Shown here one piece after another: positions 26,875 to 34,608 of a stretch of DNA of 64,000 nucleotides. This DNA comes from an uncultured Bacteriovorax sp. Its GTDB lineage: Bacteria; Bdellovibrionota; Bacteriovoracia; Bacteriovoracales; Bacteriovoracaceae. Position numbers and translations under genes: made by a program. The stretch covers positions 1 through 64,000 of the forward strand of contig CAMLKK010000014.1 of assembly GCA_946480715.1 (NCBI GenBank), given 5' to 3'. The notes beneath the pieces are model-generated. The model had not been told where the DNA came from. It worked only from the letters and a program-made list of their open reading frames with translations, and did not search any database. How positions within the stretch are numbered: position 1 is the stretch's first letter; the number at the start of each line of letters is the position of its first letter.

Positions 26875-29178
26875 AAGATAAATTTATCAGAAAACATTGA
26901 TTTTGTCTTGGAGAAAAGCGTTGTGCTTGAAGTGGTTTACTACCAATCAAACGAAGATTTGTTCGACAAAATCGACATCTCTAAAAGCTTAATAATTGCC
27001 CCAAGTCCACTGATCGCCGACAACCTCCGAAGTGTGTCCCCGGAAGCAAACGTTCTGACCATTTCCAAATGGTCTTCTGATCAGCTTTCAAAAACCAAAA
27101 AACAAAGAATTAGAAAATCTGAATTAATGTTAAGACTTTCTGCTGTCTGGAAACATTATTTTCCGGAAGGTAAAGCGCAGACTTTTCGGGAGGATTTCGA
27201 GCTTTTCACAGAGCTTCGAGCGTTCACTTTAAATTTAGAACTCCTTGCCGAGTTTTTCAAAGAGTTATCTGCCGAGACCGTGAGGGCGATGCTTATTTTT
27301 TGGACTTACGTTGATCAGGAAAATTTAATTGATGAACATAAAAGTTATTTTGAAACATCACAGGTTGATCAAGAACGGGATTTAGTTTTTATCGGTTTTA
27401 AACATTTAAGTGGTGTTCAAATCGACATGTTAAAAAAGTTAAGCGAGCAGGTCACTGTTCAAGTCTCATTTCCACATATGGTCTTAAATGATGTTCAGAC
27501 CTATGATTGGATTAATTGGCTTGATAACAATCCACCCACTGAAATTAAATCATTTAAAAATTGTAAATTGAGCACAGTTCTACTTCCTAAAGGTAAGGCC
27601 AATAAGGTTATTCAAGAACATTTAAGAAATAAAAATAAAGAAATTGTTTTTGCTACAAAAACGGCTGAGTTTTTGAATGTACAAGAAGTCTTTAATGGAA
27701 ATTCATTCTTTAAAACTTCAGAAGATTTGTTTTACTCTGCTCGAAAAAATTTATTTTCGAAACTTTCAGGACTCAAATTAAATCAAGAAGAATTGAAGAC
27801 AAAATTGGATGAATTTTCTATTGAGGCCATGAAAAGTGGTGATTACCGACTGTTGAAAACGATTCAATTGCTCATCAGTAAATATACTCTTTACGCCGAA
27901 GTAAGCGATAGTTTTGACTCTTTCGCATTTGATATTTTGGAAGAGATAGTTGCCTTGGATTCACCTCGCAGTTCATTTGTTTCTCTGGAAAAAAATCATA
28001 GCAATCAAATTGCTGATGTTAATGGACTTTCCTTCAATCAAATTGAAAATCTTTGTCTTGTTGTAAGAGAAGGGTTGGGAAGTTTGAAGTCGGGAGAAAA
28101 AATTCTTTCCGAAGCAATGGCAAAAGCTCTTAGGGCCATTGGTCCCATTAAAAGATCCGGTCTTGATTATTTGTTTGTAAAGAATGACATCATTAATGCT
28201 TTATCTCGACCTCATTCAAGTTTACTCATTGAAGAATCGTTTCTGCACAGTGATCTTGTCTGGCGTGATATTCTGAAACACTTCGATTTAGATTTCGGTG
28301 AGGGCCTTTATGAAAGTTCTCTCCATAAAGCGAAGGATCATTTCTCACACAAAATGAAAAAAGGTCCATTCCCGTTTTCGCATTATTCAGCTTCGAGCTT
28401 GCAATCGTATATGGATTGCCCTCGTAAGTTTTATTATTCATTCATTGAATCGCTTGAACATCGCCCTGATATTTCGATGTCGATGGGAGCGGATGAGTTA
28501 GGTAAAATTGAACACGCGGTAATTGAAAAATATTTCAAAGAAAACCCCTTATTAGGTGAAGAGATTAATCTCGTTAGCCACTATACGATATGTGAAAGTC
28601 TCTTTCAGGCTAGATTAACGGAAGGTCATTATGATCTAAGTGCAAGTGATAAAGCTAAATACTTCAATGAAGTTTTGCATTTTTCACTTAATGGTCTACT
28701 TTTCTTGAAAGAATTTTGTGCTGATAATAAAGCCATTTCAATTAATTTTGAAATTCCCTTCAAAGTAGATGACTTAAAGATTAAGGGTTCGATAGATTGT
28801 TTAATTGAGATGCCAGATGGATCTCAAGCACTCTTTGATTTCAAGCGATCTTCGGCAGCGGTTGGATCTAAAACTGATTTCTTAAACTTACGAAAAATCC
28901 AGCTCTGGATTTACCTGGTCGCTCTTAATAATGCAAATAAAAACATTTCAGCATTCGGTTATATCAACCTGAGCGATTTGAATGATCAAAACGTGATTTT
29001 CCAAGGAACAAAAGCATCTGATCTTATCACATCTCAAATTAATTCTTCTAAAGATACAATTTTGAAATTTGTTACGGAAGCTCAGACATGCACGACCTTT
29101 AATGCAAAACCTGTAGATGATAAAGCCTGTCGTTACTGTGCCATTCAATTGTACTGTCATAAAGGAGTGGAGATATGA
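26815..29178 (+). CDS. addB: AddB-like PD-(D/E)XK nuclease with Fe-S cluster
   Basis: Subunit of a RecBCD-class double-strand break processing enzyme. The C-terminal third is a RecB-family nuclease: GSIDC near residue 658 and DFKRS near 675 supply the Asp and Lys. YMDCPRKFYY near 535 and the CRYCAIQLYC cluster near 771-782 form the four-Cys Fe-S clasp known from AddB. The N-terminal region is helicase-like but I see no Walker A loop (IIAPSPLIADNL stands there), so it is a probable structural helicase fold. The start is uncertain: the ATG at 26815 gives 787 aa, a TTG at 26788 gives 796, and both overlap hslO. The stop overlaps addA (ATGA). Confidence 0.8.
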   Translation: MKSETFFLINKTIQSTFWKHKINLSENIDFVLEKSVVLEVVYYQSNEDLFDKIDISKSLIIAPSPLIADNLRSVSPEANVLTISKWSSDQLSKTKKQRIRKSELMLRLSAVWKHYFPEGKAQTFREDFELFTELRAFTLNLELLAEFFKELSAETVRAMLIFWTYVDQENLIDEHKSYFETSQVDQERDLVFIGFKHLSGVQIDMLKKLSEQVTVQVSFPHMVLNDVQTYDWINWLDNNPPTEIKSFKNCKLSTVLLPKGKANKVIQEHLRNKNKEIVFATKTAEFLNVQEVFNGNSFFKTSEDLFYSARKNLFSKLSGLKLNQEELKTKLDEFSIEAMKSGDYRLLKTIQLLISKYTLYAEVSDSFDSFAFDILEEIVALDSPRSSFVSLEKNHSNQIADVNGLSFNQIENLCLVVREGLGSLKSGEKILSEAMAKALRAIGPIKRSGLDYLFVKNDIINALSRPHSSLLIEESFLHSDLVWRDILKHFDLDFGEGLYESSLHKAKDHFSHKMKKGPFPFSHYSASSLQSYMDCPRKFYYSFIESLEHRPDISMSMGADELGKIEHAVIEKYFKENPLLGEEINLVSHYTICESLFQARLTEGHYDLSASDKAKYFNEVLHFSLNGLLFLKEFCADNKAISINFEIPFKVDDLKIKGSIDCLIEMPDGSQALFDFKRSSAAVGSKTDFLNLRKIQLWIYLVALNNANKNISAFGYINLSDLNDQNVIFQGTKASDLITSQINSSKDTILKFVTEAQTCTTFNAKPVDDKACRYCAIQLYCHKGVEI

Positions 29179-32100
29179 GTTCTGTTCGCACTCCTAATGA
29201 AGAGCAATTAATTGGCATTAATCACGATGGTGGAAAAATTTTATCTGCGGGGGCCGGTTCAGGAAAAACGTTTGTCATTATAGAACACATCATTTCCAAA
29301 TTAGAAAAACTGAAAACGGAAATTCCTAAACATGAATGGGACCTTGCACTCCCAACAAAAATGTCGCGAATTGTGTTAATGACTTTTACAAAAAAAGCGG
29401 CCGGCGAAATGTCAATCCGCCTTCTTACGAGAGTAGAAGGATTGTGCCAAAATGAAAAAGACCAAGCCTTTTGGATCCTTGTTCAAAAATACTTATCATT
29501 TATCAGCGTTACGACAATTTCATCATTCTGCCATAGTTTGATTTCCCAAGGCTTTGTGAAAGAGATTGGTTCAACTGTTGAAGTCGTTTCAAACGTTGAG
29601 TACAAAAATAAAATTACCCAACTTTTTAACGGTTGGTACGAACAATACGAACAAGACCTGCAGCAAGTTTTCAAGGCAAATTCAAATGCCTTGATTAAGG
29701 CCATGTTAAACGTATTTACATCACCAGAACTCAGGTTACTTTGGAAAGACGGAAAAGAGATAACTTCATTAGAAAATGAGTTGGCGCCATTTATTGATGA
29801 AATGTTGATCGTTAAGCAACTCAACAACATCGACTTAAATCTTAATTTTTCTTATGAAAAAAAAGATGAAGATAAAGCGTGGTTCATTTTTCTAAGTCGA
29901 CTAAGCCAATTGTGGGTTCAAGAAGGTTCATTAAATCCCACAAATATTCAAACTTATCTTAAGTTCTCTCGCGATTGCGGGCGTCTCCCTTCGTCCGTTA
30001 AAACAATGAGCGAAGAAGTAAAAAGCCATTTAGAAACAGCTAAAGAATTTATAAAATTTTTAAGGGATATAGATGAAGATGTAACGAACTTAATCGAAAA
30101 TTTTTCAATTTTTAAACAATGGTCCCATACATTTTCAGAAGTCTTTCAGTATATTGATCGCAATTATCTTTTTGTACCAGGTTTCTCATTTGCAGATTTA
30201 GAATATTTTGTTTGTCTGGCCATGAGAGACGAAGAGATTGCAAAAAAAGTTAGAGAGCAATATCACTATTTTATTGTCGATGAGTTTCAGGATACTTCAA
30301 CTGTTCAATATGAAATTCTAAAAAATCTTATTGGGGACTCAAAAGAAAAGCTCTTTTGTGTTGGAGATAGAAAGCAGGCCATCTATGGATTCCGTGGAGG
30401 TGAACTGCAAGTTTTCACTCAATGTTCTCACCTGTTAGGTGAAGAAAATAATCTTTTTCTCCGAAATAACTTTCGTTCATTTGGTAATGTGATCAATTTT
30501 AATAATTCGTTTTTCGAAAACATTTTCCCGCTCGGAATTAAGTTTGAAGGATTTGATCGATATAGCGTTCAGATGGAAAAACAAACTGTGCCCACTCACT
30601 CATTAGAAAAAGGGGATATTAAATCACGCTTAGTAGAAGTTAATGATCATCCAGACATTAATCTTGATATAGTTGAGGCTCATGCCTTGATTGAAGTTTT
30701 GGAAAATGATCTGAAAGATAATGAAGATATCAAATCCATCTGTATACTCTACCGTAAACTTCGACCAAGTTCTTATCTGTTGGAACTTTTAGCTGAAAAG
30801 AAATTCACCTATAATGCACAAATTAAAATTGCGTATGATGAAGATCCGTTAATAAACTTATTTTTACTTCTTATTGAAGTCCAACTCAATCAAAGCAATG
30901 ATAAAAAATTAGCGGCAGTAAAATTTCTGATTCAAACACATCTTGAAGTTTTACAGATCAATCAGAAAGTTGAAACCATTTGCGAGCAATTTCTGGGTGA
31001 TTGTCAAATTATCGGATTGAGACTTGCTTTTCACAAACTCGTTTTCAGTTGTGGTTTAAATAATTCACTCTATGCTCAGAACAGCAAACTTATCGATTCA
31101 ATCTGTAAAGTTTGTCAGGATAATCCGAGAGCTGTCTTTCTTATGATTAGTCTGGAAGGTGATGAGCAGTATTCAATGGAGTCCATTAATCTCGGACAAA
31201 CAAAACAAATTACCATAATGTCCGCCCATGCATCGAAAGGGCTTGAATTCGATGCTGTACTCTTGGCAGGAGTTCATTCGAATGGATCTCAAATGGGTAA
31301 AACTGAAACTGTAGGGAAGCTTCCTAAAAGTTTCAGATGGAAAAAAGCTTATAATCAAAAAACATTTTTCAAATCTCCAGCTTATTATTTAGAAGCAGAA
31401 TTAGATAAAGCGAAGGATTTCTCTGAAAGCAAGCGTCTTCTTTATGTCGCGTGTACAAGGGCCATAAAATATCTTGGTTGGGCCGATATTAATATCCTTA
31501 AAGATGGTGAAAGAATTCAGCAAGGTGACAATTCAAATCATTGGATCAAGGCACTGCGGCTTGGAAATATCCCTTCATTGCCAATGTCTTTTACGTATCG
31601 TTCAGACTTAGAAAGCAAAGAAGTTTCAATGATGCTCAAAGATGATATGGGATTAAATCGTTTAGAAAAAATGCCGTCTCTAGGGGTTTTCGCTGAGACG
31701 TCTGTTACGAGACTCGCTAGCATTGTTCAATGTCCGTTTAAATTTTATTTAAGTAATATATGTAAACTAGAGCCACAATTAAAAATTCCTGCTTTTGAAT
31801 TCGAAGAAGATGAAGAAGAAGTTTTTTATTCTTCTAAGAAGAGGGGTATTGAAGTTCATGCTTGGTTATCAGACTTAATCACAAAAAATAAAATTTTAGA
31901 TAACTACAAGGGACCAGATCGGGACAAAATTTTCTGGGCCCTGCAAGAAGCTCAAATTTATTCTAATTATAAAGTAATCAGTGAAAAACTTATAAAGTTC
32001 TCGCTTTTTGGACAGATGATTTCAGGAACTCCAGACTTAGTTTTTGATAGTGAAAATGAGATCGTTGTATGGGACTTCAAGACTGGCGCAAGAAGTATTG

Positions 32101-32372
32101 AAAACGAAGAGCACTATTGGTTTCAGGTTTTATGCTATGGCCATGCGTACGCTAATCTCAAGCAATTTGCTCCGGAAAAAATGATCACTCTGTCCCTTCT
32201 CTATATAGATGAAAAACAGATGATCACACGACGAATCAGCTTTGAAGAAATCACATCAACTCTCTTCGAGAAATGGTCAAAGACTGAGCGCCTATATCAA
32301 GTTAATAAAGACCATTGTTCACATTGTGAGTACTCATCAGTTTGCCACCTGAATGCAACTTCATCCTCTTAG
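29175..32372 (+). CDS. addA: AddA-like UvrD-family helicase-nuclease
   Basis: 1065-aa motor and nuclease subunit. Walker A AGAGSGKT is at residues 25-32. Other helicase motifs are FIVDEFQDTS near 366, GDRKQAIYGFRGG, LRNNFRS, MSAHASKGLEFD, and RLLYVACTRA. The C-terminal nuclease has TPDLVF and VVWDFKTG near 952-966. Unusually, it also carries a Cys set, VQCPFKFYL near 852 and CSHCEYSSVC at 1048-1057, matching the Fe-S clasp normally found in AddB. It shares an ATGA overlap with the AddB-like gene. Together they should resect DNA ends for RecA loading; no recBCD is present in the window. Confidence 0.87.
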   Translation: MSSVRTPNEEQLIGINHDGGKILSAGAGSGKTFVIIEHIISKLEKLKTEIPKHEWDLALPTKMSRIVLMTFTKKAAGEMSIRLLTRVEGLCQNEKDQAFWILVQKYLSFISVTTISSFCHSLISQGFVKEIGSTVEVVSNVEYKNKITQLFNGWYEQYEQDLQQVFKANSNALIKAMLNVFTSPELRLLWKDGKEITSLENELAPFIDEMLIVKQLNNIDLNLNFSYEKKDEDKAWFIFLSRLSQLWVQEGSLNPTNIQTYLKFSRDCGRLPSSVKTMSEEVKSHLETAKEFIKFLRDIDEDVTNLIENFSIFKQWSHTFSEVFQYIDRNYLFVPGFSFADLEYFVCLAMRDEEIAKKVREQYHYFIVDEFQDTSTVQYEILKNLIGDSKEKLFCVGDRKQAIYGFRGGELQVFTQCSHLLGEENNLFLRNNFRSFGNVINFNNSFFENIFPLGIKFEGFDRYSVQMEKQTVPTHSLEKGDIKSRLVEVNDHPDINLDIVEAHALIEVLENDLKDNEDIKSICILYRKLRPSSYLLELLAEKKFTYNAQIKIAYDEDPLINLFLLLIEVQLNQSNDKKLAAVKFLIQTHLEVLQINQKVETICEQFLGDCQIIGLRLAFHKLVFSCGLNNSLYAQNSKLIDSICKVCQDNPRAVFLMISLEGDEQYSMESINLGQTKQITIMSAHASKGLEFDAVLLAGVHSNGSQMGKTETVGKLPKSFRWKKAYNQKTFFKSPAYYLEAELDKAKDFSESKRLLYVACTRAIKYLGWADINILKDGERIQQGDNSNHWIKALRLGNIPSLPMSFTYRSDLESKEVSMMLKDDMGLNRLEKMPSLGVFAETSVTRLASIVQCPFKFYLSNICKLEPQLKIPAFEFEEDEEEVFYSSKKRGIEVHAWLSDLITKNKILDNYKGPDRDKIFWALQEAQIYSNYKVISEKLIKFSLFGQMISGTPDLVFDSENEIVVWDFKTGARSIENEEHYWFQVLCYGHAYANLKQFAPEKMITLSLLYIDEKQMITRRISFEEITSTLFEKWSKTERLYQVNKDHCSHCEYSSVCHLNATSSS

Positions 32373-32400
32373 TTGCGGGCCATCCAACCTGTGTTAAAAT
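32373..32400 (+). promoter_or_regulatory. Predicted promoter of the Glt-like gene cluster
   Basis: TTGCGG at 32373-32378 and TAAAAT at 32395-32400 are 16 bases apart, with an extended -10 TG at 32392-32393. It starts one base after the addA stop codon. The leader to the ATG at 32454 is about 47 bases and ends in an AGGA ribosome binding site. Confidence 0.5.
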
Positions 32401-32453
32401 TGTATACAAAATCTAAGCCTCAGGGTTAGCGACATTTTTAAAGCAGGATGCGT

Positions 32454-33161
32454 ATGAAATCAAAACTTTTGGTCCTTTTCCTTTCACTCCTTATTTCACT
32501 TCCAAGTATCGCTAGTGAAAAAGACATTTATGAATTCTCTTGGTTAGATCCGGACAAAGAAGTTTATGTTCTTCAAAATAGAAAATACCGTAAAGCAGGC
32601 AATCTGCACGTAAACGTTGGTGGAGGTATTACTACTTCTGGAGCATTTGTTGATTCAACTGCAATTCAGGGAAGAGTTGGTTATTTCTTCACAGAAGATT
32701 TTGGTTTCGAAGGTCTATATTCAAAAAATTCTGGTAAAGAAAATGAAACTGCTAAAGGAGTTAGAGCTGCCAATGGTGGTGGTACAGGTACAACTCCTTT
32801 TAGAAGAATTGTCGACAGCTATTATGGAGCGATGATTCTTTGGTCTCCTTTTTACAGCAAGATCAATACATTCAACAGCATCGTTTATATGGATTGGATT
32901 TTTGGTCTTGGTTACGCTTCTCTTAAGGAGAGCAATAACAAACTTAGAATACAATCGGGTCCAGCATTTGAAGGGGTAGAAACGGTTGAATCTCACAGCG
33001 GTATCTTATGGTCAGCAGGTCTTAAGTTTTACATCAACGAATCTTTCAGTGTTCGCACAGATTTAACAGCAGTTCATTTTAGTGCTGACAATATCTCAAC
33101 AGCGGGATCGACTTATAAATCAAATTACGATGCAACTGTTTCGTTAGGTTTCACTTTCTAA
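32454..33161 (+). CDS. Outer-membrane beta-barrel protein, GltA/GltB-like
   Basis: A 235-aa exported protein with signal peptide MKSKLLVLFLSLLISLPSIAS. Alternating strands follow, with Gly/aromatic girdles and a C-terminal strand TVSLGFTF. The ATG at 32454 is preferred over 32448 because AGGA lies five bases before it. In Myxococcus xanthus two such barrels (GltA, GltB) are encoded next to the TPR protein GltC and form the outer-membrane part of the gliding machine. The same adjacency here is the reason for the call; sequence alone shows only an outer-membrane barrel. Confidence 0.6.
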   Translation: MKSKLLVLFLSLLISLPSIASEKDIYEFSWLDPDKEVYVLQNRKYRKAGNLHVNVGGGITTSGAFVDSTAIQGRVGYFFTEDFGFEGLYSKNSGKENETAKGVRAANGGGTGTTPFRRIVDSYYGAMILWSPFYSKINTFNSIVYMDWIFGLGYASLKESNNKLRIQSGPAFEGVETVESHSGILWSAGLKFYINESFSVRTDLTAVHFSADNISTAGSTYKSNYDATVSLGFTF

Positions 33162-33186
33162 AAAGAAGACCATAAGAAGGGTAGTC

Positions 33187-34605
33187 ATGAAAAAGACAAT
33201 ATTAAGTTTAGTAGCTCTGAGCTCAATTTTTACGGCCGAAGCTTCTATCAATAACGCTAGAAAAATTCATCAGAGTGGAGATAAAAATAAATATCCACAG
33301 ATGGTTTCAGAACTTATAAAAGATCGCATGTATTTCAGTTCTATTCCTTTCATTAAGGAATATCTTTCAACAACAGGTCGAGTGAACGATGCTGCCGTTG
33401 ATAGAGTTTTAGATGAATTGATTACTGAAGTAGGTGTTAAGCAATTTGAAGTTTTACCTACAAATATCTTGGAAAAATCAAATGCTCCAACGATACGCTA
33501 TATCTTAGCTAGAAAGGCCTTCAGACAAGGAAAGTACGATTTAGCTTTGAAACATCTTGGAAATAAGATTGAAGACTGGCATCCTGTCAAACCTTTCACA
33601 TTGCTTCTGGAAGGAAGTACGTATGCTGTTTCGAAGCGAGAAGATCAGGCCATTCGTGCTTTCAAAGAATGTATTGATGTTTCAAATTCTCAAATTGGCA
33701 AAGCTGAGAATAAAGATAGAATTAGACAATTAAGCATCACGCGTGATTATTGTGTGGTGGGAATTTCTAGAGCTCAGTTCTCTTCTCAAAAGTATGAATT
33801 GGCGCATTCAAGTTATTTGGATCTTCCGAAGTCTTCGTACATCTGGCCAGAAATTCTGTTTGAAGAAGCCTGGAATAGTTTTTATCTGAAAGACTACAAC
33901 AGAACGTTAGGGAAGCTTGTTACCTACAAAGCTCCAGTTTTCAACTACATCTTCAACCCTGAAATTGAAGTTCTAAAAGCTCTTTCTTATATGGAACTTT
34001 GTTTGTGGGAAGATTCAAAAAATACAGTTGAAAGCTTTTACTCTAAGTACGAAAAAGAAAATCAAGGTTTCAAATCGTTTATTGATTCTCTTGGAAAAGA
34101 TTATCGTCAGTATTACCTCCTCGTTAAAGAAAGACAGGATGGTAAGTTTAAAGACAATCCAATTCTGAGCACTGCGCTTTCTTCAATTGGAAGAGATCCG
34201 GCTTACCTTGAATTGTATAATTCATTCAACGCTGGAAGAGATGAGATTGAAAGACTTAAAAATTTACCGAATGATGGTCTTAAAGCAGCTCTTAATGAAA
34301 ATTTAAGAGAAGCTCTAAGTCTTCAACGTAATTTGATTGGAAGTTATATTCGCGGACAACTTCAATTGAATGCCGCTCAAATTGTTAGAGCATTCGAAGA
34401 CATGAGTTACATAAAACTTGAAGTTCTCTCAAAGAGAAAAACGGAGCTCTATGAAGATGTATCATTGAGAGATTCAGGGCGTGCTCGCGGTGATATTGCA
34501 CATTTAAGAAGAACAGATAAACAGTATTTCTGGAATTTTAACGGCGAATTTTGGGCCGATGAACTTGGTGATTACGTTTTCTCACTCAAATCGGAATGTA
34601 AGTAA
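33187..34605 (+). CDS. Periplasmic TPR protein, GltC-like
   Basis: 472 aa with signal peptide MKKTILSLVALSSIFTAEA. Helical repeats of TPR type run through about residues 95-300 (ARKAFRQGKYDLALKHLG, AQFSSQKYELAHSSYLDLP and EEAWNSFYLKDYNRTLGKL). A helical region follows, then a distinctive end, YFWNFNGEFWADELGDYVFSLKSECK, quoted here only to mark the Trp/Glu-rich C-terminus. As I remember it, this ending resembles the GltC gliding family; I could not check by alignment. It lies 25 bases after the barrel gene, behind AAGAAGGG. Confidence 0.55.
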   Translation: MKKTILSLVALSSIFTAEASINNARKIHQSGDKNKYPQMVSELIKDRMYFSSIPFIKEYLSTTGRVNDAAVDRVLDELITEVGVKQFEVLPTNILEKSNAPTIRYILARKAFRQGKYDLALKHLGNKIEDWHPVKPFTLLLEGSTYAVSKREDQAIRAFKECIDVSNSQIGKAENKDRIRQLSITRDYCVVGISRAQFSSQKYELAHSSYLDLPKSSYIWPEILFEEAWNSFYLKDYNRTLGKLVTYKAPVFNYIFNPEIEVLKALSYMELCLWEDSKNTVESFYSKYEKENQGFKSFIDSLGKDYRQYYLLVKERQDGKFKDNPILSTALSSIGRDPAYLELYNSFNAGRDEIERLKNLPNDGLKAALNENLREALSLQRNLIGSYIRGQLQLNAAQIVRAFEDMSYIKLEVLSKRKTELYEDVSLRDSGRARGDIAHLRRTDKQYFWNFNGEFWADELGDYVFSLKSECK

Positions 34606-34608
34606 TAT

